A stretch of DNA of 64,000 nucleotides from Silurus meridionalis (taxonomy: Eukaryota > Chordata > Actinopteri > Siluriformes > Siluridae). The position numbers and the translations under genes are program-made. The stretch spans positions 8,741,490-8,805,489 of the forward strand of contig NC_060892.1 in NCBI RefSeq assembly GCF_014805685.1, given 5' to 3'. The notes below the pieces were generated by a model. That model had not been told where the DNA came from. It saw only the letters and a list, made by a program, of their open reading frames with translations, and did no database searches. Shown here piece by piece: positions 1-26,209 of this stretch (position 1 is the stretch's first letter; each line of letters opens with the position of its first letter).

Positions 1-299
1 TAAAGAGTTCAATTGCTTGCTAAAAGATTATTCTGCACCTCCTAATTGGAGCAATTGCTAGTTCTTACATGTTCTTATCATTTTACGGAACAAGAACTTC
101 AGATAAAGATGTCTATTGTATTGCAGTTGACCAAGATTCATTTCCTCTCTAGGCTTACATCAGACAGTTCCTTTATCTTTCTTATAGTGCACAGGAGAGA
201 TGAAACTGCAAAAGTTAAATGTGTAAAGACACCTTGTCTTAACAGACAGACAACAGCACCCTTCACTAGCTTTTAGGAAAACTTAAAAGCAAATCATAC
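1..299 (-). other. IL16 intron (left window edge)
   Basis: AT-rich sequence downstream of the GTATGA donor at 299. The exons for the C-terminal PDZ pair must lie further left. Nothing else is recognised here. Confidence 0.7.
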
Positions 300-14069
<13,770 letters not shown>

Positions 14070-14132
14070 GATGGCCGCTGAGGGAGGCTCTCTCCCACTC
14101 CACACAGCTGCTAATGGAGGGGGCTGCTCTGT

Positions 14133-14135
<3 letters not shown>

Positions 14136-14187
<52 letters not shown>
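14136..14187. repeat. (GA)n microsatellite in IL16 5' leader
   Basis: About 26 GA units immediately upstream of the chosen IL16 start codon. On the minus strand it reads CT, i.e. a pyrimidine tract. Confidence 0.95.
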
Positions 14188-14191
<4 letters not shown>

Positions 14192-14289
14192 AATTAGAAA
14201 ATTCAGTTAGGAGTCCTGTCTTGGCTCTTTCCAATATCCAGAGTGTTCTCTGGAAGCAAGAAGACTACAGGCAGAGATAAAGGCACTTT

Positions 14290-15031
14290 TCTTTTTTGCC
14301 ATGTTAAGGCAAATAAAAAAAGGAAAGTGTGAATGTACCTTATGACTATTACTTGACTGGAAAACTTGAATTTTTTAACTGAAATTGACTGCGCAATGGA
14401 AGCTAGAGCAGTGTTTAGACAATATGCTCAAAAGGCTAAAATGAAGCTTATATTCTTGTAAACATAATGAATCTTTGTGGCTCCCATTTATAATCTTATA
14501 TTTTTCCAGAGTTGCAATTTATTTTATGAACTTTAACCATTATATATCTTAAACACAATACATAACTGGTATGGTTTTGGTGCTATGGAACCTTTTTTTG
14601 CATAATACTTAAAATGTTTCAAAAGCTTCAAAAGCAGTTATGCAGTGTGTGCATCATATTAAAAAGATGATCAAAACAGCTTCTAAAGTAACACAGAGAA
14701 CATACTGTAGCATTTTAATTCTATTAGTTATAATACCATTGTGATGGATCATTAATGTTCTGCCCGGTGTTCCAGGAATAATCTCCAGATCCACTGCAAC
14801 AGGACCAGGATAAAGCAGTTACTAAAAATTAATGAAAGAATGTATGTCTGGTCATAGTTTAGGATTTAATAAGGACTCTTGATTGACATCCCACTGACAA
14901 AAAATTTTAGACTTTTATCTTGCTTAAGTGAAACGGGTAAGAATCAGGCAATAGTGATGTTTGGGGGTTTTAGTCAGTTTAAAGACAAAAAACATTTTTT
15001 AAACTTGGCTCTGTGAATTTATGAATCATAA

Positions 15032-15035
<4 letters not shown>
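14290..15035. other. IL16 upstream sequence, no gene seen
   Basis: AT-rich unique-looking sequence. No open frame, splice-supported exon or clear repeat was recognised. Confidence 0.6.

Positions 15036-15067
<32 letters not shown>
15036..15067. repeat. (TA)n microsatellite
   Basis: A TA run directly preceding a SINE. Confidence 0.9.
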
Positions 15068-15070
<3 letters not shown>

Positions 15071-15290
15071 CCCTGGAGGTCTAATGGTTAGGATGCGCCG
15101 CTCTCACCCCAGCCATTAGGGTTGCACAAGCCAGTGCACTCTTAGTGCCAGTCCCAAGCCCAGATAAATGGGGAGGGTTGCGTTAGAAAGGGCATCCAGT
15201 GTAAAAACTTGCCAAATCAAACATGCGAATCATAAATAATGATCCGCTGTGGCGACCCCTAATGGGAGAAGCTGAAAGAAAGTTTTATAT
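15068..15290 (+). mobile_element. SINE with tRNA-like head and a widespread fish tail
   Basis: The head GTTCCCTGGAGGTCTAATGG is followed by a body with GATAAATGGGGAGGGTTGCG, AGGGCATCCAGTGTAAAA and TGTGGCGACCCCTAATGGGA. That is a 3' module I recognise as common in teleost genomes. It is bounded by TA tracts on both sides (15036-15067, 15286-15306). Confidence 0.8.
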
Positions 15291-16084
15291 ATATATATAT
15301 TTATATTTTCTGCCTTTTAATATTTCCTTCTATTAGCATCTGCCTTGTGTTTGATAAATGGAATGTCTGCAAGCTTTGCCATAGATTGACCTCACACATC
15401 ACCTAAAACAGAGTCTAGTGATATACAGGGCGAGATTTAAATGTTACAAATTATTCATAATTAGCCAGTATTAATGTAATTAGAGTCATGTCATGGAGTT
15501 CATTTTTGGATCAAAGTAGTCAGGAGTGCATGGTAAGGTAACATCAGATTTTTGTAATCAGATTTTAAATAGAATTTTGTACGCTCTGAGGAAAAAAAAG
15601 GTTCTTTAAAGATTGTTTGGCTAAGAAAATTGAAGAAAGAAATCAAAAACATGAGGTTCTCTCCCAAACTGATCTAACAAGTGAACTATGGATTCTAGCT
15701 GTCATGGTATATAACACTTTGCATTATGAAAGCTGCAATAAAAACATAGAAAAAGATATACAGTGCTTAGCAGAGTTTATAAACTGCCATTCTGACGGTC
15801 ATTATAAATAATGTTTTAAATATCACAGCTATGACATGGATACCTTTCATCTTTCTCTGTGCATGACCTGTTAAGTGAAGGTCCAAGCTTTCTGTGCGTT
15901 TCTGTGAGCATTTTAAATTACACGCTGTATGTGCATTTGCACATCTACTGTTTATGAGACTAATACATTAATGGTGGTATATATATATGGAGGAATGTAT
16001 AGAGCCATCACCCTACTGAAGCAAAGTTACATTACACTAGAAATCAAGCAGCCAGAGTGAATGTGGCCTAGTGGTGTAGCTGAA

Positions 16085-16320
16085 TAATGCGTTTATTTCT
16101 ATAACGCTTTTCACAACGCACATTGTCTCAAAGCAGCTTTACAGAACTTAAGAATTAAAGTGAATTACATGTATATATCCCTGATGAGCATCCTGGGGCA
16201 ACTGTGGGAAGGAAAAACTCCCTTAGATGAATGAGGAAGAAACCTTGAGAGGAACCAGACTCAAAAGGGAACCTATCCTCATTTGGGTAATATCAAGAGT
16301 GTGATTATAATCTTAAAACA
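16085..16320 (-). mobile_element. Retroposon with GAAAAGCGCTAT tail, minus orientation
   Basis: Reads in reverse as the family TAAAGCTGCTTTGAGACAAT ... GAAAAGCG, with the body phrases GGTTCCCTTTTGAGTCTGGT and AAGGTTTCTTCCTC. The same family recurs at 29998, 30440 and 42775. It is a non-autonomous LINE/SINE-type tail; I do not name the parent element. Confidence 0.75.
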
Positions 16321-18190
16321 ATACAAAACACTGAGCACTAACCACTAAAAAATGCTGTAAAGTTCCATCAGTCCATCAGTTTTAATGTGCAGAAAAATTG
16401 AGAAAAAAATTTGCTGCTGTACATCACAGATACTATGAATTTAGATTCACATGATATCACAAGATTAAAAGTGCCTAGTTGATTATTACCTTCTTTATTA
16501 TGCATCTTATTTATGCTTCAAGCATGCCTTGAGTTTCTTTAATGATGGACTTTCTCTTTTGCTTTAAAACAAATATGGCTAGTTGTCCGTGACCTGAATT
16601 AACAAAGCACATTCACATCATCATGCTTTTATTGAATAATGCTTCATTACTCTGGGACCTATATGTTTTGCTTCATTACTTCATTGCGTCAAGTTTGTTC
16701 ATTACTCCATGGTTTCAAATGTCTTGGGGTAATTGAGTTGTTTTAGAAAGTATAAGAGAAGCCCTTATGTTTGTCACATTACCAAAAGTTTTCACCTTGC
16801 AAATCTACCATGGAAACCCTGTCTATCTCTAATAAAGAATCAGACATTTTCTGAGCCTGCAGTTCATTGGATGTTTTTCTGGGTTAATTTGTGACTTCCT
16901 AGACGAGTTGATGCACATTTAGAGGGCATGTACTTTTGGATTAAGGATTTTGGATCAATTTGAAACAATTTTTTTTTTTTTTACCCTTTGCTTTCAGGAA
17001 TTTCTAATGTTGGATAGTTTTCTGCTTGCTGATTAAGATCTTTTAGCTCTTACATCATATGAAAAAAAGTCTAGTTAGTTGATGTTTAGATTCAACACCC
17101 AAATTCAGTACCCAAACTTGGGTGTACTGTATGCTGAATAGCTTTTGCTTTAAAAAGTGAAACGTTCCATTCAACTTTCAGGACACACACAGGTAATATT
17201 TGGACAGCAGTATTGATTTTTGGTTGGTAGATATCCTGTATAAACTGGCAAGTATTTCTTCAAACATCCAAAATAGGCATTTATTCGTCGTTGAAAAAGG
17301 GTTAGCTAGATATCAAGTTTCAGGCAAGACATTAATTATCTGAATTTTGAATTCACTAATGCTACAGAAATATAATGCTTAAATTCAGAATTAAATAGAA
17401 TACAATTCTGCAACATTGGCTTTGACAACAAAGAGAATGTGTAACTGCAGACAGTGTATCTATAACCAGTCCTGTTGTAAAACATAACATTGGGCAAAGA
17501 AAAAAGGGATTAGGGGATGGATAGTGCATGTACTAGGTGATGACAAAACGCCATATGCATCATAGTGAACTAATCAACACTTTTGAATGCTTTCAGATCA
17601 TGAATGATTAACTACATTTGGAGTAATTGTTAAACTATGTAACTTTCATTTTTGGCCAATGTAATCCTTTGTATACAGATGTATACTGGCCAGTGTATAC
17701 AGAATACCCTATAAGTGGTTTCTCCATTTTTAGCCCAAACATCTTACCAGTAGTCATATTGTGTTATATTCTGAAAGAATAGTTGTTTGTTTATAAATTT
17801 CATATGTACATTGTATTCTGTATGTAGAAAATGAAAGTAGACGACTCTACACCTTAACTTTTTTACAGTAGCAGAGTGACTGTGTTTCTTTTAAAATAGT
17901 CTGACTATGCTGATGTAATGGCACACAGCTGTAATACAAGCTGAGTCAGAGAAAGAAAAGAAGAGAGAGAGAGAGAGGGCAAATAAGAGAGAAAGTGCGG
18001 GATAAATCAGTACAGAGGTCTATACATTACTGATGTTGAACACACCCACACAAGCATGCACTTCTTGTCTATTTCTAGGGGAAATGTTTTTAATTGATTT
18101 TCTTAAAAGACTTTATGGTCACTATTTCTTCTTTTCTGCAATTTCTATGCATATAGAATTCTATGCACATTGTACAGTATATGTATGTAT
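16320..18190. other. Intergenic sequence, no gene seen
   Basis: AT-rich tract with only chance open frames. A short poly-T is near 16970 and a GA-rich patch (gagagagaga) near 17965. No conserved protein block was recognised. Confidence 0.6.
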
Positions 18191-18192
18191 AT

Positions 18193-18490
18193 ACAATATA
18201 TGGACAAAAGTATTGGGACACCTAACCAGCCACATGTGGTTTTTACTCAAACTGTTACCACTAAGTTGTTGGAGGCCCCCAAGTGTCTTTGGATGCAGTA
18301 GCATTACATTTTCTTTTGACTTCAACAAGGAGAACCCAAACCTGTTTCAGCATGACAAAGCTGTGCTCCACAAAGATGTGGTTTGCATGGGTTAAAGTGG
18401 AACATCTTGAGTGGCCTACTATAGAGTTCTGACCTCCCCCTATCAAACACATTTTGAATAAAAGCTGAAAATGCTGACTGCATCCCAGGC
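18193..18490 (+). mobile_element. Tc1-type fragment (ATGGACAAAAGTATTGGGAC family)
   Basis: The left end reads ATATGGACAAAAGTATTGGG; inside are AACCTGTTTCAGCATGACAA (a decayed FQHDN motif of Tc1 transposase) and GGAACATCTTGAGTGGCC. The right end is missing. The same family recurs at 8886, 22296, 34150, 37383, 49254, 52690 and 60808. Confidence 0.7.
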
Positions 18491-21480
18491 CTTCTTACCC
18501 TACATCACTCCAAAATATAGTTTAAAATATAAAACACTTTGCTGAAGATTAACGTTATTACTACAGCAAATAGAGACATGTGAAATGGACTGTTCAACTA
18601 GGATATACAAATCTTATTTATGCTTATGTGTACAAAAACTTTAGTCCATATAGTTAGATAAAAAGTATGAAAATAATTTTAGTGAGTTCACTTAGGGTGC
18701 TAAAAACTCAGCAATATGTCCACTCAGTGAAATCATTCTCGCTTATGAAACTCTTTGGCTAAAAGCATCAGACAAATGAGTAAATGAAAAGCTGACCCAG
18801 CAATTTCCACTGTAAGATAAACATGCGTTCATGTTTTTTTTAATCAAATTTGTTTTATTTTATATGTGTAATCCACTGCTTTCAAGAAATCCACTGAGCC
18901 TAGATGTTTCAAATATTGGAAAGTTTTTCTTTCCACATATTTATGCAATGCCTGTGGCTTTTCATAAATAGACCGATTATTGAATGTGACATGGCCACCA
19001 TGAGTGCTTATTGACACAGTTTTATTTTCTTGAGGCTTTTTCACTATAATTTCATTAATTACCTCCGATGGTGTTATAGCCAACCACATGGGTGAATACT
19101 GTATTCCTTTATTTCCTTATTATCCCCTGATTTGTGACCAAAAAAGTTACATATAAAGTATGTCATAGAAAGGTTATCATTTATACCATAAACAATAATT
19201 AACAGTAGTTTAATTTAATATAATCCTATAAATAACTAAACATTTGAAAGTTGTAATATATTGTTGTATATGTAAAACCTTCTGAAAGTTGGTTGCCTCA
19301 AGTGAACTATTGATATGACGTCAATAGAAATGACATTTATGTTTTTTCACAGATGTCTAGCGACATAAGTGAATACCATACCTCATTTGAATATTTTTTC
19401 AGAAAGACTGAATGCTGAAAGTGTATATATGCAATGGACAAACCTTACAGTCAATATGTGCCTTATGTGTCAACTATTCTATCTGCAATCCTGTGTCCTG
19501 GTTCTATGTAGAAGTATTAATTTATTATGATCTCAATCAGAGGCTTTCATGTTAAATGTACATAGTACTTCAATTGTAGTTGACAATTTTACATTAAAAA
19601 GTATAGTTTTATTATAGCATGTTTATTGTGGAATATGTATCATTGGCTTTTTGGTTGTGAAAAAAATAGTGATATGTTTGCTACTGTACCAGGAGAAGTA
19701 TACACTCCTAAAAGGAAGTATGTAAATCTACCTCCATCGGATTTTATAAAGATAAAAATCAGTATCTGGAGTGTAATAGGCCCTACAAACACCAACTTGA
19801 TGAGTGACAAGTATTTTTTGTCAAGATAGGTGGATTTGAACTTGAAATTAAATCAGAACAATAACCAAACATTAACTAGCTTTGTTTTATTAACATACCT
19901 GGTTACTTCAAATCAGATACTAATTGAGATCACATGTAGGTGTAAAGGAAAGAAAATCAATGTTAATGTAATTTTGTTTACATTAGCCAGCTAATTCTTT
20001 CACCATCAGGTATCAGACAAAGTATGCAAGAAGGTATGCATGGTGTCATAAACAGGATATCTGGATATATTTTGGACTGTGTGTGTGGTTAGAATGCATC
20101 CTGGATGAGATCCCATCACAGGGAACCATGAATAAACACATTTACATAATTTATCTTAGCCAGTTCAATTTTTGGTTTGTTTTTTGGAGTGCGGTCAAAG
20201 CCAGACAATTCAGAGGAAACCCTAAACAAAAATAGGGAAGAACATAAACTCTATACAGAAAGAAGCCCTAAAGCTGTGATGAAGCTTAAAATGCCACAAA
20301 GAGTGTTTAATTAATCAAACTAAATCAGGTGTTACAAGATCAGAACAGCTGAATGCCATACAAGAAAAGAAATTTCGAGAGCTTGAATGAAGCCAGAGAA
20401 GCCAGAGGGACCCAGACATAAGGTGACCAAAATAACCAATACATGAAGGGGAGTAATCATGGCGTGTAGCTGGTTAACATTAATGCTGGCATTTAGTTGT
20501 AGCTGGTTAACATTAGTGCTGCATCTGTCATATATAGACATAGTTACTAATTTGCTGTAATTAGATAAAGTATGACCAGCTTTAAAAACAAACCAGTAGT
20601 TTAAGTACAAGAATATTTCAAGGGTAATAAACTATCCCAATTTATTATAGTCTATAATACTTTTATCCATGTACTAGCATCACTAATAGTGAATAGCGAA
20701 TATTGCTGCAGAACTGTTTCATATACAAATGAAAATAGACACGGAATACCATTATATCCCCGATGGGTTTAATAGTTAGTTAGTTATAAAAAATTTTTTT
20801 TTGTTTTGTAGCTTTTAAACTGTTTCAAAATCTTATATAATTATATAAAAATAATAATAATAAAAAAGCTTCATTTGTGGCATGTAACAGATCTCACTAT
20901 ATTTCTGACCTGGAAGATGGCTCTGCCTTCAGCTCTGCCCTATTTCTTTAAAGAACACAGCTGTACACAGTTTCAACAGAGATTACAGGATTAGAAGAAC
21001 GGGAGGAATCCCCCCAAACGTTTGTTATATGTTAATGGTATATTTATTAGTTTTGTCTTGATTGCTATAAATACACCATATTAATGCAGAATCATAAGCA
21101 GAATTACAGATGCAAATATAACAGCATCCAATGAATCACTGCAGTCTATTAACACAAGGTCAATTTCAGAGCTTTTCAGATTCCACCTTTAAACTTTATT
21201 CGAAAACAAAAATGTATAGTCAAAGATGACTTGTCAAACCACATTTTACTCTAATACACTGTGAGTTCAGCCCAAATCATGCTTCATGACGAACTTAATA
21301 AAAACCATCACATGAACACTAGATAACGATACAAATCTATGTTCATTTCCAGTATTTTTTTCAGTCCAAATAAAAATAGCCTCTTCCCAGATTAACATCT
21401 GCTTTGAGGCAGGGTTTAATTGATGTTTTCTTGTTCCTTTAGAGATTCAGATTCTTGTGAAAGAGAACGAAAGACAGATG
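18490..21480. other. Intergenic sequence with old repeats, no gene seen
   Basis: No supported exon. A decayed dispersed repeat lies near 20085-20290 (GATCCCATCACAGGGAACCA and a later GAGGAAACCC). The rest is AT-rich and unrecognised. Confidence 0.55.
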
Positions 21481-21673
21481 GAGACAAATACTCACCGACA
21501 CTGATCATTTGCTCATATGAGAACATCCAGGTGGAGGGGAATTATCTGCTCCTTAAAAGGGGCTCATGGTGTTCATCCATCTAAAAGAGACGGGAAGGAG
21601 AAGTAGGTTTCTTTGTGCTGGACGATAAAAAGTGCACTGAGAAACCAGTTTTCCCTTTCTCCTTCTCTCTCTG

Positions 21674-21677
<4 letters not shown>

Positions 21678-21706
<29 letters not shown>

Positions 21707-21708
21707 CC
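21678..21708. repeat. (CT)n microsatellite
   Basis: About 13 CT units interrupted once, within a CT-rich patch. Confidence 0.9.
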
Positions 21709-21820
21709 AGCTGAGACTGGGTACAGCTACACACCCATTCAGCCTCCCACCCTCCAAAGCAGCCAGCTGAACACAAGAGTCCTCTCATGGAGCAGAGTGG
21801 CCATCAAAACACAAATACAG

Positions 21821-21821
<1 letters not shown>

Positions 21822-21862
<41 letters not shown>
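21822..21862. repeat. (GA)n microsatellite
   Basis: About 19 GA units. Together with the CT tract 120 bp away it forms an inverted pair that could fold. Confidence 0.92.
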
Positions 21863-21864
<2 letters not shown>

Positions 21865-22295
21865 TTCCCTTCATGGAAGCTGACCTCACACCTACTCTGC
21901 TGCACACTGCTTCACTCTTTCCTTCTGAACACACACGCGCATACATGCACACTCACAGCAATCATCACAGCCAGCAAATCTATGAACTCTCACCACTCTC
22001 TACCACATGGCTTCACATAACAGCAGCTATGTTGAACTTTGTAGAACAAGGGTTCTAAGCAACAGTCCAGTTTTTACTACTGCAGCATCAGACATCTAAA
22101 CAGCTGAGCTACCAGACCTCACCCACCGAAATGTATGACATGTATGATTACTATTCTTTGTTAGGGGAGCAGTCATGCTGCTTTTTAAATAAGCAATTTG
22201 TCCATTAATCCTTTAAACCATTTTTGTATATAATAACTACAACAGTTTTAATTTAGGCAAAATACAAAATACGCAAGAAAATTTATACACAGTTA

Positions 22296-22720
22296 ACTAA
22301 CAGTATATGGATAAAAGTTTGTGGACACCTGATCATATGATTGTAAGTGCTTTAAAATTTTCCACATTTAGACTCAATTTGCTGTTATAATAACCTAAAT
22401 TCTTCTACATTTTTGAGTGTTGTTGTGGTGATTTATGCTCATTCAGCCACCAGGGTCTTAGTAAAGAACTGGTACTGATGTAAGGTGAGGAGGCCTGGGG
22501 TGTCAGTGGCCCAATTCATCCACTTCAAACCATGCAATCCATATCTTCAAGTCTCTTGCTTTGTGTGCAGGGACATTGTCATGCTGGAACAGGTTCGGGT
22601 CTCCTAGGTCAAGAGAAGGGAATATTTCATATAAAGCCTCAACCGCATATAAAGATCTTTTACAATCGCGTGTGGTAAGAGTTTGGGGAAGAACATCATT
22701 GTGTGTATGTTAATTCATTA
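22296..22720 (+). mobile_element. Decayed Tc1-type fragment
   Basis: The left end is TATATGGATAAAAGTTTGTG. Inside are GGCCTGGGGTGTCAGTGGCC, TTCAAACCATGCAATCC, GGGACATTGTCATGCTGGAA and TTCGGGTCTCCTAG, phrases of the ATGGACAAAAGTATTGGGAC family in reverse-strand sense. Confidence 0.6.
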
Positions 22721-22769
22721 ATGTTAATACATTCAATTTGGAAAATATGGATAACAATTTAGCTAACTC

Positions 22770-22772
<3 letters not shown>

Positions 22773-22847
<75 letters not shown>

Positions 22848-22864
22848 TGTGTGTGTGAGTGTGT
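22773..22864. repeat. (GT)n microsatellite
   Basis: About 45 GT units with two GA interruptions near the right end. Confidence 0.97.
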
Positions 22865-22869
22865 GATAA

Positions 22870-25430
22870 ACTGGTGTTTTTAACACATAATGCTAACTAG
22901 ATAGCTACATTCAGTAGGAGTGCTACATGCTGGTCATCTGTAGCCAGGCTAAATACAAGGAAGCAGCTTTTTACAAATTCATATATTTTACATAAGCGCA
23001 TTGCAGTAAGGAGAATGAGCTCCTGTGTGACATATATTTGGATGTCATTTACAGGATCATATAAGCCATTAAGATTTTATGCGTAAAGTAAAAAAAAACA
23101 AAACTAAATTACCACACAAAGTCTTGTGTCCTCGAAAGTAAACGGAGTGCTTTTTTGTGAGTCAATAGACAGTGGGATGCCACATCTAGGAAATATTTCC
23201 TTACTCAGGAATTTGACTATTGTTTTGGCATTTTCCTGAGAAAATGGAATGACGTACTTTGGATACAGTTCTATCACAGCATCTGAGGGGAAGCTTTATT
23301 TAACATTTATTGAAAAAGCCCAGTGTCCTACCACATGATGGCCTTCAGGATGCTTTTTGGTTTTTGTGTAACATGACAAGCTGTGATTTTGTTCTTATTT
23401 AGTTTAAGAGGAAGGGAAAAAATAGAGAAAACACGGTGTATGCTATCGCTTAAATGCTAAAAGAAACAGATATGTCCTAAACCTTGTTCCAACCTTGAAA
23501 GTAACCAAAGCTAATGATGGGAAAGAAATTGCCTTTATTGTCAAATTGATGTGGTATTAAAAAGATAAAAGACTTTAAGATTTCTGTGTTATTATTAAGA
23601 GTAACTCTGCACTGTGTCCTGACACCACACACATTGTCTTTGTTTATATTCCTATAACGGCACACTGGGTTATGTGTGTGTTTTTGTTCCCTAAATTAAT
23701 TTCCTTGTAGCGCAAATATTGTCAGTCAGTCAGATGTATTTGGTTGACGTTTGCTTATTTAGGTTTGGTTTTAGACCTAAAAGATTAATGTGGCTAATTA
23801 ATCAGAGATGTCTGTCACCTAATATGATGGACGACATCTGGGGAAAAAAACAGTAAATCATTGGGAATTTATGCCAAAGATTGCTTTAATATTATATTTC
23901 AGAGTGAGTTGTGAGTTGAGATCCCAGGAGTGCTAGAAAGCCTCATAACCTTTCAGCATTAAATTGGAGTCTGCTGAACATCCTTCACATTCTCAAGCAC
24001 AGTAAAGTATTTTTACAATCCATAAAATGTGCATTTGTCAGTTCAGAATTTTATTCTTACTGGGTTTTTTCCTAGTTGACCTGGTGCCTTCTGCTAATGT
24101 GTTAGGATTTCACTGTGGGGGTGTGTATAAAGGGTCCTGTGTTTGCTAACTCTGTGGTGATGCGGTGTGTGAGCATTTGTGTTAAAGTGGACACAAGCTG
24201 GCCCGGGTCTTGAATTAAAAAAAAAGTCTGGGAGGGATTTTCTCTCCTGATTAACCCCAGACACACACGTACACTCGCACAGACTTCTGCCCTGAATGCA
24301 ACCAGTGTGAACAACTCAAAGGATCACGTGGTGGACAGGAATGCCTAAACAAACACAGTACACAGAAGGGACTGAACCGTGTACTGAACCACATACACAC
24401 TGAATTCTGTGACCATCATTTTTTTTACAGCGAGACTTTCCATCTTAGCACTAAAATTGGTGCTGTAAATGTTGTTTAATGGATCTGCAAGTCTAGTAGA
24501 TTTCATGTAATAGTGGATTCAGTCATTCATTTTTTTAATGCAGACTATTCTATTTTACACTGTTCATGCACGATTTATAGTCCTTAAACAAACAATGACA
24601 TGTTGATGTAATTGTGTGGTAATATAGACATGTAGGTTGCATAAAACTAAAAAAGATATTGTGTGCATTTTATCTTTTAGCCAAGCTGCTCCTTTGGAGG
24701 TGGAGCTAGTAATGCAGGCAAAAACATAACCGTATGGCTCCATCTACTGTTTAAAAGTGAAATTACATTTTATTAGGTAGGAAGAATTTGCTTAGTTAAG
24801 ATTATTTTTGTGCCAGAAGTGTTGAGCTGTATGATCGCTCAAGGATGCGTTCTGGGTGGATAAATTATACTAAAAGTGAAAGTGATTTATTTACTTACAA
24901 TTATTTATTCACTTTTTAGAAACAGGATATGAAACAGGTGTTTGAATGACCATTGTATTCAATGTCAATGTTATAAATACGAATGTATTAGAATTTTTAT
25001 AATTATTGGTTATTTATTTATTTTCTTTATAGTATTTTAAAATGTAACTTAAGGCTTCATGTTAATAGACCTTTAGTTCACTGTGCTGGTAATGGAAATT
25101 CATACTAAAACTAAAACTGAAAGCGAAATATAGAGATGAATCTCAGAGTAAAGTCCCCAAAATGACCTCTAACTATAAATACAAAACAAAAGCAAATAAG
25201 AAAATGACAAAAAGAATTCAAGGTCAAAACTGTTATAAAAATGTATGGACATTTTTGACTGTGGATGGTTTGCTAGTGGAATTCAGTGTACGGCCAAAGA
25301 CGTAACTAAGGAGGGACACTAAAACATGTTTTGGAAGAACAAATGGTGTCAATTTTATGTTTAAATATAAGGGTATGTTTTACACTTGCATATTGTAAAT
25401 GTCTTAAACCATAGTGGATAATATATGGTT
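22870..25430. other. Intergenic sequence, no gene seen
   Basis: AT-rich; open frames are short and show no family motif. No repeat was identified apart from homopolymer runs. Confidence 0.55.
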
Positions 25431-25439
25431 GACTTTTGT

Positions 25440-25640
25440 TTTATCTTATTGTACTCAGTTGTGTATTAGGGTGGGATGGGTTCCCTTTAGAGTTCCTCTC
25501 AAAGGTTCTTCTGAGGGAGATTATTTTTTTTTTGCCACAGTCTTAACTGGATTTTTAATTGGCTAAATTAAATTGAGTTTCTGGAATATGTTTAAGACCC
25601 ATCATGACCAGGAAAAACCAGTTAAAGGTTATTGAATGGT
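25440..25640 (+). mobile_element. Old copy of the GAAAAGCGCTAT-tail retroposon
   Basis: GGGATGGGTTCCCTTTAGAG followed by TTCCTCTCAAAGGTTCTTC and a TTGCCACAGTC phrase are diverged versions of the body seen intact at 30640-30730. The tail is lost. Confidence 0.5.
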
Positions 25641-26055
25641 GATTGAATAAATCTGTTGCACTCCTGACATCCCATAATGCACCACATTATACAGTGTTGA
25701 AACTACCACACAGGTACGCCCAATATTCATTGTGTTTTCGCAGCTGTTGTGATAGAGTGGTAATAGTAAAATCTTTGTTATGTGGTGTTTCAATAGTGTC
25801 CATGTGGCCTAGACAGTGAATTGGGTGTGAATATGGGGGTGCAACTAATTATAAAGATGTGTTAGTTTTTTTATGGCCTATATTGTCATTTACTAGTATG
25901 TAAATTAATAGTGAGGTGCAAATAACTTACTTATGTAGCATATATGGTAAATAATGGCTGTGGTTTGGAACACATCCACAAGTGACTTATAATGGCGTAT
26001 GATGTATGTAAATAATATGGGGCCTTTAAAGGGATACAATCATGGTAATCTGATG

Positions 26056-26058
<3 letters not shown>

Positions 26059-26128
<70 letters not shown>
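26059..26128. repeat. (TA)n microsatellite
   Basis: About 35 TA units. Confidence 0.95.
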
Positions 26129-26134
<6 letters not shown>

Positions 26135-26209
26135 AAGTGTGGCTTGTGACACATCCTAAAGTGACTGATCAGGCTGAGAAAACAGTGATTGGATCATCAT
26201 GGCCTATAT

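Larger units (their letters stand above)
21497..22060 (-). other. il16: Possible non-coding first exon of IL16
   Basis: On the minus strand the sequence ATCAGTGTCG is followed by GTGAGTATT, a near-consensus splice donor (GT at 21496-21495). The upstream region holds (GA)n/(CT)n tracts at 21678-21708 and 21822-21862, like the leader of the N-terminal exon, and is less AT-rich than its surroundings. No matching coding frame crosses the donor, so it would be untranslated. This is inference only; no promoter motif was identified. Confidence 0.25.
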
